Shown: in pieces, positions 8,485 to 18,282 of the stretch
Layout: every line of letters starts with the position of its first letter
Position numbering within the stretch: the stretch's first letter is position 1
Assembly: GCF_014651835.1 (NCBI RefSeq)
Contig: NZ_BMXQ01000002.1
Coordinates: 124,001 to 188,000, forward strand
Direction of reading: 5' to 3'
Source of the DNA: Pigmentiphaga litoralis
GTDB taxonomy: Bacteria > Pseudomonadota > Gammaproteobacteria > Burkholderiales > Burkholderiaceae_B
Length of the DNA stretch: 64,000 nucleotides
Notes under the pieces: model-generated
Told to the model about the DNA's origin: nothing
The model's database searches: none
Seen by the model: only the letters and a program-made list of their open reading frames with translations
Translations under genes and position numbers: made by a program

Positions 8485-9390
8485 TTCCCAGGGGGGCACC
8501 GGACCCAGCTCGCTCCTGAGCCATTCCAGCAGCACCTGCACCCGCCGCAAGCCTGTCTTGCGCGCGGGGACCTGCGCCTTCAGCCAGGTGGACTGCAACG
8601 CAAAATCTTCCAGCACTTCGATCAGCATGCCCTCGGCCATGGCCTGCCGCGCCACGTAGGACGGCAGGATGGCGATGCCTGTGCCTGCACACGCCGCCGA
8701 GTACAGCATGTGGTTGTCGTTCGATGACAGGGTGACGGGCACGTCCACGCTGACCGGGCCGCGCGCGCCTTCGAAGCGCCAGGTGTTGCCGGTGGGACTG
8801 AAGACCAGGCAAGGATGGTCGAGCAGGTCACGAGGATGGGCGGGCCGGCCCTTTGCGGTCAGGTCTGTCGCGGCCAGGTAGTCGGGCGCGGCGCACAGCA
8901 CCTGCCGCAGCCGGCATAGCGGCTCATCAACGACGCCGTCGTAGGCGCCCGCGCGGCCGCCAATGGCAATGTCGTAGTTCTCTTCGATCGGATTGACGGA
9001 CCGGTCCACCAGCATCACGTCCAGCGTGATGGCCGGATAGGCCTTCTTGAAGCGCGCCAGGATATCGGCCAGGTACAGCACCGTGACCGACGTTGGCGCC
9101 TTGAGCCGCACATGACCTTCGACCGCGCCTGCGTCCTGCTCGAAGCTGCGCACAATGCCGTCGAACTGCGCCAGCAGCGCACTGGCTTTGGGCAGGAAAC
9201 GCTGGCCCGCCTCGGTCAGCGTGACCTTGCGGGTCGACCGCTGGAACAGCGTCACCCCCAGCGTCCATTCCAGATGATTGATGCGTTTCGCAACGACCGA
9301 CGGCACCACGCTGAGCTCGCGCGCGGCCTCGGAAAAGTTGCCGAGCTTGACCGTTGCAAGGAAAGCCCTGAGGTTGCCCAGCGTGTCCAT
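8479..9390 (-). CDS. LysR-family transcriptional regulator
   Basis: The 303-residue protein has the LysR helix-turn-helix (LGNFSEAARELSVVPSVVAK and INHLEWTLGVTLFQRSTRKV in the first 60 residues) and an effector domain. It is divergent from the FAD-dependent oxidoreductase and Bug genes, which are its likely targets. The 125-base spacer holds the palindrome AGCAATTGCT (9441-9450), a possible LysR contact. The inducer is unknown. Confidence 0.92.
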   Translation of the reverse strand: MDTLGNLRAFLATVKLGNFSEAARELSVVPSVVAKRINHLEWTLGVTLFQRSTRKVTLTEAGQRFLPKASALLAQFDGIVRSFEQDAGAVEGHVRLKAPTSVTVLYLADILARFKKAYPAITLDVMLVDRSVNPIEENYDIAIGGRAGAYDGVVDEPLCRLRQVLCAAPDYLAATDLTAKGRPAHPRDLLDHPCLVFSPTGNTWRFEGARGPVSVDVPVTLSSNDNHMLYSAACAGTGIAILPSYVARQAMAEGMLIEVLEDFALQSTWLKAQVPARKTGLRRVQVLLEWLRSELGPVPPWEA

Positions 9391-9440
9391 GAAGCCGCCT
9401 CGACCTGTTCAAAATCGCGATAGATGGTCTCGCAATATAG

Positions 9441-9450
9441 AGCAATTGCT
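9441..9450. promoter_or_regulatory. Palindrome in the LysR/oxidoreductase spacer
   Basis: AGCAATTGCT is a perfect 10-base palindrome about 50-75 bases from both start codons, the usual place for a LysR-type site. It is short, so this is only a candidate. Confidence 0.3.
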
Positions 9451-9515
9451 TGCGGCAAGGCGTAGATAGAATGATTCCAACGCGGCATCCGGCCGCCTCT
9501 GCCTGGAGTCATTGC

Positions 9516-10868
9516 ATGTCTGCTTCCCCCTCATGCCGCGAGATCGACGAGCCCGCCCGCAAGACACCGTTGTTCGGTGAGTACGACGTAGTGGTGCTGG
9601 GCGGCGGTCCGGCCGGCATGACGGCGGCCGCCTCGGCGGCGCGTGCCGGGCAACGCACGCTGTTGATCGAGCATTACGGCTTTCTGGGCGGCATGGGCAC
9701 GGCGGCGGGCGTGACCAACTTCTGCGGGCTGCATGCCAATGTGTTTGGCGACATCCAGCAAGTGGTGCATGGCGAGGCCGACACGCTGCTGGCGCGCATG
9801 CGGGCATTGGGCGGGCTGAGCGAACCGCACGTCATGTTCCAGGGCAAGATCGCCGCGCAGGCGTACGACAACGCGGCGTTCAAGGTCGCCGCCGATCAGC
9901 TGGTGCAGGAAAGCGGCGCGGCCGTGCTGTTCCATGCGCGGGCCGTCGGAGTGATCATGCAATCCCCCAACGAGATCGATGCCTTGCTGATCGAGACCAA
10001 GTCGGGCCGCCTCGCGGTCACCGCGCGCACCTTCATCGATTGTTCGGGCGATGGCGACATGGCCGCCATGGCAGGCGCGCCGTTCGAAAAAGGCGAGGGC
10101 GGCCACGACATGTTGTATCCATCAACCATGTTCCGCGTGAATGGCGTGGACCCGGAACGTGCCGGCGACGCCTGGAATCACTTTGGTCGATGGATGGAAG
10201 AGGCGATTGCAAAAGGCCGCGTCTTTCCGCGCAAGACACCCATCATCCGCCCGCAGAAAAACCCGATGGAATGGCGCGCGAACGTGACGCAGCTGGCCAT
10301 GCCGGACGGGTCCGCGGTCGATTGCACGAACGCGGAACAGCTGAGCTGGGCCGAGATGGAAGGGCGCCGGCAGATCGTGGATTTCTTCGAGTTCCTTCGC
10401 AGCACGGCGCCCGGTTTCGAGAACGCCTACATCCTGGAAATCGCGCCGCAAGTGGGCGTACGCGAAACCCGCCGCGTCGTGGGCGGCTATCAGCTGACGG
10501 AAGACGACGTGCTGCAGTGCGTGAGCTTCGACGACAGCATCGGCGTCAATGGCTGGCCCATCGAAGCCCACGTGGCCGGCGATGTCCTCTTCAAGTTTCC
10601 CGACATCCCGAACGTGCGCGGCTACAACCAATTGCCCTATCGCATGATCGTGCCGCAGGTCGTCGACAACCTGCTGATCGCGGGCCGCTGCGCGTCCATG
10701 ACCCATATGGGGCAATCGGCCGCGCGGGTGTCGGGCGCGTGCTTCGTGATGGGCCAGGCCGCCGGCACGGCCGCCGCGCAAGCTCACCGCGAAGGCGTGC
10801 GGCCACGGGACATCGACGTGGCCGCCTTGCAGCGCACCTTGCAGCAGGCCGGCGCGTTCCTGGGCTGA
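9516..10868 (+). CDS. FAD-dependent oxidoreductase (FAD_oxidored family)
   Basis: The 450-residue flavoprotein has an N-terminal dinucleotide-binding site (YDVVVLGGGPAGMTAAASAA, about residues 25-44), a second FAD contact (FIDCSGDGDMAAMAG) and a C-terminal FAD-closing motif (NLLIAGRCASMTHMGQSA). This is the pattern of the FAD_oxidored family, whose substrates are poorly known. The start at 9516 is preferred over 9450 because GGAG lies 7-8 bases upstream. The gene is followed 55 bases on by a Bug gene and is divergent from a LysR regulator, so it probably starts breakdown of an acid imported with help of the Bug protein. Confidence 0.82.
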   Translation: MSASPSCREIDEPARKTPLFGEYDVVVLGGGPAGMTAAASAARAGQRTLLIEHYGFLGGMGTAAGVTNFCGLHANVFGDIQQVVHGEADTLLARMRALGGLSEPHVMFQGKIAAQAYDNAAFKVAADQLVQESGAAVLFHARAVGVIMQSPNEIDALLIETKSGRLAVTARTFIDCSGDGDMAAMAGAPFEKGEGGHDMLYPSTMFRVNGVDPERAGDAWNHFGRWMEEAIAKGRVFPRKTPIIRPQKNPMEWRANVTQLAMPDGSAVDCTNAEQLSWAEMEGRRQIVDFFEFLRSTAPGFENAYILEIAPQVGVRETRRVVGGYQLTEDDVLQCVSFDDSIGVNGWPIEAHVAGDVLFKFPDIPNVRGYNQLPYRMIVPQVVDNLLIAGRCASMTHMGQSAARVSGACFVMGQAAGTAAAQAHREGVRPRDIDVAALQRTLQQAGAFLG

Positions 10869-10923
10869 AGGCTGCGACACCGGGCCCCTGGCGCATCCAT
10901 AACAACACTCAAGGAGACCTTTG

Positions 10924-11892
10924 ATGAAAACGTTCGTCCGTCTTGCCACGCTTGCGCTGGCCGTGGGGCTGTCGCCCGCTACGCATGCCGATGACTGGCC
11001 CGCGCGCCCCGTCACGTTGATCACACCGTTCGCCCCGGCGTCCACGCCCGACACGTTTGCACGCATCCTTGCCGAGGGCTTGAGCAAGCGGCTGGGCAAG
11101 GCCGTGGTCGTGAAGAACGAAGGCGGCGGCGCGGGCATGATAGGCACCCACACTGTCGCGAAGGCCGCGCCCGACGGCTACACGATCGGCATCAGTGTGG
11201 CCGGTCCCCTTGTCAACAACCGCATGCTCTACAAGTCCATGCCCTACGACCCCGTGCGCGATCTCATGCCCATTTCGGTCGCCATCAACCAGACCAGCCT
11301 GCTGGTCGTGCGCAGCGGACTGGGCGCGCGCACGCTTGCCGAACTGGTTGCGGAACTCAAGCGTCAGCCCGGCAAGTACAACTACGCGTCCATCGGCAAT
11401 GGCTCGCTCTCGCACCTGACCATGGAACTGCTCGCGGCCCGCAGCGGCACCCGCATCGTGCACGTGCCCTACCCTGGATCGAGCCAGGCCGTCATGGCCA
11501 TGATATCGAGCGACGTTGACATGGCCGTGCTGCCCGCGCTGGCCGTGCTGCCGCAAGTCAAGGCCGGCAAGCTGCGCGTGATCGGCGCCAGCACCGCCAA
11601 ACGGTCGGCCTTGCTGCCCGACTATCCCACGCTGAGCGAACAAGGCATGACCGACATCGACGCCGGCGCCTGGATGGGCGTCGTCGCCCCGGCAGGCCTG
11701 CCCGCGCCGATTGCCCGACGGCTGCATGACGAGGTCGTTGCGGTCCTCAACGACCCGGCAACGCGCACGGTATTGAGTCAGCAGATGATGGACGTCGTGG
11801 CCAGCACGCCCGAGGAATTCAAGGCGTGGATGGACAAGGAATACGCGCGATGGAAACCGGTGATCGAGGCGAACAGGATCGTGCTGGATTGA
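10924..11892 (+). CDS. Bug (TctC) family periplasmic substrate-binding protein
   Basis: This 322-residue exported protein has a signal peptide ending near THADDWPARP. Family motifs are TLITPFAPASTPDT, AAPDGYTIGIS, IVHVPYPGSSQAV and KLRVIGAST. The ATG at 10924 follows AAGGAG by 7 bases; an in-frame TTG directly before it is too close to the ribosome site. It probably forms an operon with the FAD oxidoreductase. The PFAPAS loop replaces the usual PFPPGG, and the second loop reads VVKNEGGGAG rather than VVENRPGAG, so its ligand pocket may differ from other Bug proteins here. Confidence 0.9.
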   Translation: MKTFVRLATLALAVGLSPATHADDWPARPVTLITPFAPASTPDTFARILAEGLSKRLGKAVVVKNEGGGAGMIGTHTVAKAAPDGYTIGISVAGPLVNNRMLYKSMPYDPVRDLMPISVAINQTSLLVVRSGLGARTLAELVAELKRQPGKYNYASIGNGSLSHLTMELLAARSGTRIVHVPYPGSSQAVMAMISSDVDMAVLPALAVLPQVKAGKLRVIGASTAKRSALLPDYPTLSEQGMTDIDAGAWMGVVAPAGLPAPIARRLHDEVVAVLNDPATRTVLSQQMMDVVASTPEEFKAWMDKEYARWKPVIEANRIVLD

Positions 11893-12109
11893 TCCTGATC
11901 AACCCGAGCAACGGCGGGCTTTGCCAAATCCACGTTGACCGTTGCGGCAGTGCTCGCAGCACCTGTCGACCAGGTCAGTCAACCCATCCGGCAATTGTGT
12001 GGATTACGAACTGGTGTCGTTGATGTCCTCTAAGCATCATCCGACGGTACCCGCGTGTTGCGGGTGACTACCGGGCCCTGCAAGCGGCCCGCGGATAGAG
12101 GACTCATCG

Positions 12110-13924
12110 ATGACATATCCAGGCAGACGGACTCCGCGACATGCGGCAGCGGCACTGATGGCAGCGCTGCTGGCGGGCTGCGGCGGCGGCGACGGCGGCG
12201 ATAGCGCAACTGCCGCTCCTGCAGCGACCACACCGCCGGTGATCACCCCAATCATGCCGCCGGTGACCCCACCGGTCACGACGCCCGTCACGCAATCAAT
12301 CGATCCCCTGTTCCCGTATCAATGGCACTTGCAGAATACGGGGCAGGACACCCTTTCGTCGATCCGGCCAACGGCGGGCATCGACCTGAACCTGGACTCG
12401 CTGCACGCCGCCGGCGTGCGCGGCGCAGGTGTGCGTGTGGCGGTGATCGACAGCGGACTCGACATAGAGCATGAAGATCTGAAAGCCAACGTAGTTGCTG
12501 GCGGGTCGATCAACTTCGTGAGCGGCTCAAGCGACCCTACGCCTTCGGATACTGGTCCAGATCACGGTACGGCCGTGGCGGGCATCGTCGCCGCGCGCGG
12601 TTGGAACGGAGTCGGCGGCCGGGGCGTCGCACCGGAGTCCACGCTGCAGGGCTTCAATCTGATTGCCGCCCAGAACGTAGCGAACTATCTTGCGTCGCTT
12701 GGCGCTGCACCGCAGTCAGCCAACGTCGATGTGTTCAACCTCAGCATCGGCGAGGACGTGACCGACCTGGAGCCGCTATCCCGCAACGACATCGACACGG
12801 TCGAGACGCTATTCGGGGTAACGCGGTCGGGTCGTGGGGGCCTGTACATCAAGGCGTCGGGCAACGGTTTCAGCAGAATGGAAAAGATCGATTGTTCCGC
12901 GGCTCAGCAGCGGGGCGTCAGCTGCGACAACGCAGCCTTCGACTGGACGAACAATCTTGCCGGCGTCACGACGGTCGGCGCTGTGAACGCGGCCGGCGTG
13001 CGGGCATCGTATTCAACACCCGGTGCCTCGCTATGGATTGCAGGGCTGGGCGGTGAGTACGGACGTCATCGAGATCAGGCGCCGGGTTTGATCGATATCG
13101 CCTATCAGCCAGCCATTCTTACGACAGACCTGTCAGGGTGCGACAAGGGGTATCACAGGAACGCCGATCCGGCGATCAATGCGCTGGACGTGGCGACGTC
13201 GTCGCTGGATCCACTGTGCCGTTACACCAACGGTTTCAATGGCACGTCGGCGGCAACGCCGTCGGTCGCCGGTGTCGTGGCCATGATGCTGCAGATCAAT
13301 CCGGCACTGACGCAACGCGAGGTGGACTATCTGCTGGCTACAACGGCGCGCCGGATCGATTACCCAGGTACGCCGGTGCATCATGAAGGGCTTGCGATCG
13401 ATGACGCATGGGTGCTCAATGCGGCAAACCGTGCGTTCAGCAACGCTTACGGTTTCGGGTTGGTGGACGCCCGGGCGGCGGTCGACGCGGCCCTGACGGC
13501 CAAACGATTGGCGCCTGCACAACGGACGAACTGGCTGGCTTCGCAGTCTTCCGCACCTGAGCCGATTCCCTATCGCGATGGCGCGAACGGGCGCGGCCAG
13601 ATTCCAATTTCCGTAAGCGAAAACCTTAGCGTAGAGCATGTGCAGGTGGCTTTCAGCACTACCCACCGTGATCCCGGCAAGTTGCGGGTGACGCTTATTT
13701 CGCCCAGTGGCACACGCAGCATCCTGCTCTGGCCATTCAGTTCGCTCAAGCCCTTGACCGATACGACCACCGCGGGCTTCAGCGCGGACCTGATGCGGTC
13801 GAACGCCTTTCTGGATGAGAAGTCTCAGGGCACGTGGCGGCTGGAAGTCATCGATGTCTCGGCGCCTTCGGGAACGAGCACGGCGCAGTTCACCAATTGG
13901 TCGCTGCGTATTGCCGGCCGTTAA
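12110..13924 (+). CDS. Lipoprotein S8 serine protease with P domain (kexin-like), copy 1
   Basis: The 604-residue protein starts with a lipoprotein signal (LAGC, Cys24), a Gly/Asp-rich stretch and a Pro-rich linker to about residue 65. The subtilase domain follows with Asp114 (AVIDSGLDIEHEDL), His152 (DHGTAVAGIVAARGWNG), Asn252 in SGNGF, and Ser380 (NGTSAATPSVAG). The C-terminal part (about 475-604, with LRVTLISPSGTRSILLWPF and GTWRLEVIDVSA) is a proprotein-convertase P domain. No I9 propeptide lies between signal and catalytic domain, which begins YQWHLQNTGQ. The next gene, 9 bases downstream, may supply that function in trans, as ORF2 does for the Aeromonas sobria serine protease. It should act at the cell envelope. 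Confidence 0.88.
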   Translation: MTYPGRRTPRHAAAALMAALLAGCGGGDGGDSATAAPAATTPPVITPIMPPVTPPVTTPVTQSIDPLFPYQWHLQNTGQDTLSSIRPTAGIDLNLDSLHAAGVRGAGVRVAVIDSGLDIEHEDLKANVVAGGSINFVSGSSDPTPSDTGPDHGTAVAGIVAARGWNGVGGRGVAPESTLQGFNLIAAQNVANYLASLGAAPQSANVDVFNLSIGEDVTDLEPLSRNDIDTVETLFGVTRSGRGGLYIKASGNGFSRMEKIDCSAAQQRGVSCDNAAFDWTNNLAGVTTVGAVNAAGVRASYSTPGASLWIAGLGGEYGRHRDQAPGLIDIAYQPAILTTDLSGCDKGYHRNADPAINALDVATSSLDPLCRYTNGFNGTSAATPSVAGVVAMMLQINPALTQREVDYLLATTARRIDYPGTPVHHEGLAIDDAWVLNAANRAFSNAYGFGLVDARAAVDAALTAKRLAPAQRTNWLASQSSAPEPIPYRDGANGRGQIPISVSENLSVEHVQVAFSTTHRDPGKLRVTLISPSGTRSILLWPFSSLKPLTDTTTAGFSADLMRSNAFLDEKSQGTWRLEVIDVSAPSGTSTAQFTNWSLRIAGR

Positions 13925-13933
13925 TCAGGAGCG

Positions 13934-14539
13934 ATGACCATGACGAATCACAACCTTTCCCTGCGCGCAGTCATCGCGGCGTCGTTGATGCAGCTTGCGT
14001 TGCCGTCTGCGCCCGTGGTCGCTGCCGATGCCGTGCTGCTGAACGCTGCGGACGGCCCCTCCTTCACCATCGGCAGCACGCCCTACCAGGTAGTCACCTC
14101 GGCGCGTGCGGTTTCCAGCCCTGACCCCCGCGGCAGCACCGGCACCGGTACCGAGCGGGTTCCCCGCGACGTGACGGGAGCGTCCAGTGCCGTGGTCGGC
14201 CGTATTGGCAACTACCGCATCACCCTGGGCAGTACGAGCGCGTATGTTCCTCACTCCGCCGCGTCGCCCGAGTATGCTGTTGCGGTGAACCGCCGCAGTG
14301 GTGGTCCGGCGCTGGTGTCGCGCCGGCTGAAGCTGTTCAAGGTGTCTGCGGATCAGGCTGCTGCCGTGGCCCGCCAGACCGGGGGCAGTGTCGAGATCGC
14401 CGTGCCCGCTGCGTCGATGGCCGTGCTGCTGTACGCCAGCCCTTCGGCGGCCCTGGTCGCGCTGGACGCCATCCACGCTGGCGGCAGCGGCGCGCAGGCC
14501 GAACCCGAAGTCATCCAGGCGTTCATGACGCCCAGGTAG
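13934..14539 (+). CDS. Exported propeptide-like partner (putative external chaperone) of protease copy 1
   Basis: The 201-residue protein has a signal peptide (to about Ala31, PVVAADA). A linker follows, then a C-terminal domain of about 85 residues with the order of subtilisin I9 propeptides: a strand YAVAVNRRSG, a helix [15 protein letters not shown], a hydrophobic stretch ASMAVLLYASPSAALVALDAI and a closing AEPEVIQAF near the C terminus. It ends TPR, like its paralogue at 16769-17446. It starts 10 bases after the protease stop, with AGGAG before the ATG. By analogy with ORF2 of the Aeromonas sobria protease, it may fold and inhibit the upstream protease. This is inference from pattern and position; I do not recognise a named family. 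Confidence 0.7.
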   Translation: MTMTNHNLSLRAVIAASLMQLALPSAPVVAADAVLLNAADGPSFTIGSTPYQVVTSARAVSSPDPRGSTGTGTERVPRDVTGASSAVVGRIGNYRITLGSTSAYVPHSAASPEYAVAVNRRSGGPALVSRRLKLFKVSADQAAAVARQTGGSVEIAVPAASMAVLLYASPSAALVALDAIHAGGSGAQAEPEVIQAFMTPR

Positions 14540-14877
14540 GCATGGACTGAGCCCGCCCAACAGCGGCCCTGCGACGAACGTCTGCCCATCATGGGCATAT
14601 GACGATCGCGTCCGGCGGCGCCTCGGCCAGAACGGCAGGACCTGTGTTTCTTGCCCGAGGCGCCCACGCGTTGATGCCCGTCCCACTCTGCTCAGCTCGA
14701 CAGGACGAGCTGGCCGCGCGTCGATGACAGGTCACGATTTCGGCGTTCGCGACTCGTTACACAAGTCTTCTCCTGCCGCGCTTGCCAGCGTCATCGCTCA
14801 CGCGGAATATCTCGGAACGCCCGCGCTGTTGCGGGTGGACAGCACGCTGCATGGCGGCGTGCGTGACGGGGGCAGGT
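14540..14877. other. Non-coding spacer between the two protease cassettes
   Basis: No convincing gene is seen. The stretch contains a palindrome TGCCCAT-C-ATGGGCA (14583-14597) soon after the first cassette, which may act as a weak transcript end. Near 14824-14835 the sequence CGCGCTGTTGCGGG resembles CCCGCGTGTTGCGGG at about 12051-12065, upstream of the first cassette. The similarity suggests that the whole cassette, including its leader, was duplicated. Confidence 0.5.
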
Positions 14878-16707
14878 ATGACGCACGTTCGACTCGACGC
14901 AGGCAACCAGGGATTGTTTCGCCTGCCCTGTGCGCCAGGCCTTTCCGCGCTGATTGCGGCGCTGCTGCTGGCAGGCTGCGGCGGTGGGGGCGGCGGGGAC
15001 GAGACCGCGGCCGCGGCAACCACGCCACCGGGCACGCTTCCGCCCGTCACCTTGCCGGTGGTGCCGGCGGTGGTTGCCGAGGACCCGCTGGCGCGCTACC
15101 AGTGGCATCTGCTCAACACGGGGCAGGACGCGCTGTCGTCCACCCGGCCGGTCGCGGGCGTGGACCTGAACCTGGGCAATCTGTATGACACGGGCGTGCG
15201 GGGTACGGGGGTGAGCGTGGCGGTGCTGGACACCGGGCTCGACATTCGTCATGAAGACCTGCAGGCCAATGTGGCGATCGGCGGGTCGATCAATTTCCGG
15301 ACCGGGTCCGGTGACCCGACCTTGGCTGGCACGGGCGGCGACCATGGCACGTCGGTGGCGGGCGTGGTGGCGGCGCGGGCCTGGAACGGATTGGGCGGCC
15401 GGGGCGTTGCCCCCGAGGCGGTGCTGCACGGCTTCAATTTCCTGCTGGCGCCAACCCTTGCGAACGAACTGGCGTCATTCGGCGGTGCGGCGCAGGCGGC
15501 GCCCGTGCAGGTGTTCAACCTGAGCTATGGCGAGGACCTGTCCGAAGTCGCGGTGGTGTCGGCCGATGAGCTGGCGGCGCGCGAACAGGTGATGGCATCG
15601 TCGCGGGCCGGACGGGGCGGCATTTACGTCAAGTCCGCGGGCAATGGTTTCTTTTCGATCGATGGCGTGGATTGCAGCGTGGCGCAGCGGCTGGGCGTGA
15701 GCTGCGGCAACACCAATCTTGAAACGTCGAGCAATCTGGTGTCGATGACGGTAGTGGGCGCTGTCAATGCCGCAGGCCGGCGGGCGTCGTATTCGTCGCA
15801 GGGGGCGTCGCTGGCGGTGGTCGGGCTGGGCGGAGAGTTTGGCGAGAATCGGGCGCAGGCGCCTGGCCAGGCGGACCTGGCCTACCAGCCCGCCTTGCTC
15901 ACCACGGACTTTTCAGGCTGCGACAAAGGCTATCACCGCACCATCGGCACGCCGGCCAACCCGCTGGATCTGGTCGGGCCGTCGCCCCTGGATCCGTCAT
16001 GCAACTACACGGCCATCTTCAACGGGACATCGGCGGCGGCGCCTACGGTCGCGGGGGTCGCAGCGTTGATACTGCAGGTGAATCCGCAACTGTCGCAACG
16101 GGAAGTGCAGTACCTGCTCGCCACCACGGCGCGGCGCATCGATTATCCGGGCACGCCGGTGCAGTTCCAGGGCGTGGCCGTGTATGACGGGTGGGTTGTG
16201 AATGGCGCGCGGCGCGCGTTCAGCAATTCCTATGGCTTCGGACTGGTGGATGCGCAGGCGGCCGTGGCTGCGGCGCGGACCTTCGCGCCGCTGGCGCCGC
16301 GCCGCCAGATCGACTGGCAGACGGCCACCCCGTCCACGCCGGTGCCGATTCCCTATCGCGACGGCGCCGGCACGGCGGGCAGCCTGCCGATTTCGGTGGG
16401 GGCCAGCATGACAGTGGAAAGCGTGCAGGTGGCGTTCAACACGACGCATCGCCGCCCGGCGAACCTGCGGGTCGCGCTGATCTCGCCCAGCGGTACGCGC
16501 AGCATTCTGGTCTGGCCGTTCAGCGGTATCCGGCCGCTCACAGGATCCACCACCGCGGGGTTCGGGTCCGAGCGCATGCTGAGCAATGCCTTCCTGGATG
16601 AAAACGCGCAGGGCACCTGGCGGCTGGAAGTGGTGGACGTGACCGCGGCGTCGGGCACGAGCCCGAGCCAGCTGGTGTCGTGGTCGCTGCGGGTGACGGG
16701 GCGATGA
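14878..16707 (+). CDS. Lipoprotein S8 serine protease with P domain (kexin-like), copy 2
   Basis: This is a paralogue of the protease at 12110-13924. The start at 14878 (preceded by GGGGGCAGG) gives 609 residues and a lipoprotein signal with LAGC (Cys34), better than an in-frame ATG at 14782 that adds a non-signal-like extension. The triad is Asp118 (AVLDTGLDIRHEDL), His156 (DHGTSVAGVVAARAWNG) and Ser385 (NGTSAAAPTVAG), with Asn256 in SAGNGF. The P domain closes the protein (LRVALISPSGTRSILVWPF). The propeptide is again missing, and a small partner gene again follows. Cys residues CDKGYH and CNYT are shared with copy 1. Confidence 0.88.
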   Translation: MTHVRLDAGNQGLFRLPCAPGLSALIAALLLAGCGGGGGGDETAAAATTPPGTLPPVTLPVVPAVVAEDPLARYQWHLLNTGQDALSSTRPVAGVDLNLGNLYDTGVRGTGVSVAVLDTGLDIRHEDLQANVAIGGSINFRTGSGDPTLAGTGGDHGTSVAGVVAARAWNGLGGRGVAPEAVLHGFNFLLAPTLANELASFGGAAQAAPVQVFNLSYGEDLSEVAVVSADELAAREQVMASSRAGRGGIYVKSAGNGFFSIDGVDCSVAQRLGVSCGNTNLETSSNLVSMTVVGAVNAAGRRASYSSQGASLAVVGLGGEFGENRAQAPGQADLAYQPALLTTDFSGCDKGYHRTIGTPANPLDLVGPSPLDPSCNYTAIFNGTSAAAPTVAGVAALILQVNPQLSQREVQYLLATTARRIDYPGTPVQFQGVAVYDGWVVNGARRAFSNSYGFGLVDAQAAVAAARTFAPLAPRRQIDWQTATPSTPVPIPYRDGAGTAGSLPISVGASMTVESVQVAFNTTHRRPANLRVALISPSGTRSILVWPFSGIRPLTGSTTAGFGSERMLSNAFLDENAQGTWRLEVVDVTAASGTSPSQLVSWSLRVTGR

Positions 16708-16768
16708 TGGTGAGCTACCTGACGGGCAACCCCACAATTACCCTGCATGATCTGACAGGAGCGTCATC

Positions 16769-17446
16769 ATGACTTTCGTTTCAAGGACCGTGAATGGCCT
16801 GCTGTTCTCGATGGTGGCGGCGGTGACGGCAACGGCAGCGGCATCATGGACAGCACAGGCCGTGGCCGCCGACGCAACGCTGATTGGCGCGGCAGACGGC
16901 GCCAGCTTTACCGTGGGCGGCACGCCTTACCAGGTGGTGACGCGCGCGCGTGCGGAACGTGGCAGCGCGGATCCCGCGGCGCGGGCGGCGGCAGGGTCGG
17001 CAACGGCAGCGACCGTGGCGGTGGGCACCATTGGTGACTACACGATCACCTTGCCGGCGGCAGGGTCGAGCGGCGCGTCAGGCACGGCGACACCGGGGAC
17101 GCCGACGCCGCAGTCCTCGGCGTCCACCGCCGCTACGTCCGACTATCTGGTTGCCGTGAACCGCCGCACCGGCAGCCCGGTGCTGGTCTCCAACCATCTG
17201 AAGCTGTTCGGCGTGTCGACCGCGCAGGCTGCGTCGGTCGCCAGCAGCACGGGCGGGGCGGTGGACAGCCTGATCACCGCGGCGTCGATGGCAATGCTGG
17301 CCTATCCCAGCCCGGCCGCGGCGCTGGCGGCCAAGACCGCCATCGAATCGCAGCAAGGGGGTGGTCAGGTGAATGGACAGGGGAGCGGCCAGCCCGCCAT
17401 CCGCGTGGAACCGGAAGTCATCCAGGCGTTCAAGACGCCGCGCTAG
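16769..17446 (+). CDS. Exported propeptide-like partner (putative external chaperone) of protease copy 2
   Basis: This is a 225-residue paralogue of the protein at 13934-14539. Shared blocks are the signal region, ADATLIGAADGASFTVGGTP, YQVVTRARA, IGDYTITL, YLVAVNRRTGSPVLVS, KLFGVSTAQAASVASSTGG and the C terminus RVEPEVIQAFKTPR. The last of these closely resembles the 'VEPD/VEED' end of subtilisin propeptides. A Ser/Thr/Gly-rich linker (about residues 93-125) and a Gly/Gln insert before the tail are longer than in copy 1. It lies 61 bases after protease copy 2. Role in folding or inhibiting that protease is inferred. Confidence 0.7.
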   Translation: MTFVSRTVNGLLFSMVAAVTATAAASWTAQAVAADATLIGAADGASFTVGGTPYQVVTRARAERGSADPAARAAAGSATAATVAVGTIGDYTITLPAAGSSGASGTATPGTPTPQSSASTAATSDYLVAVNRRTGSPVLVSNHLKLFGVSTAQAASVASSTGGAVDSLITAASMAMLAYPSPAAALAAKTAIESQQGGGQVNGQGSGQPAIRVEPEVIQAFKTPR

Positions 17447-17472
17447 CAGGGACGGCGGCGGCCAAGCCGCCT

Positions 17473-18281
<809 letters not shown>

Positions 18282-18282
<1 letters not shown>

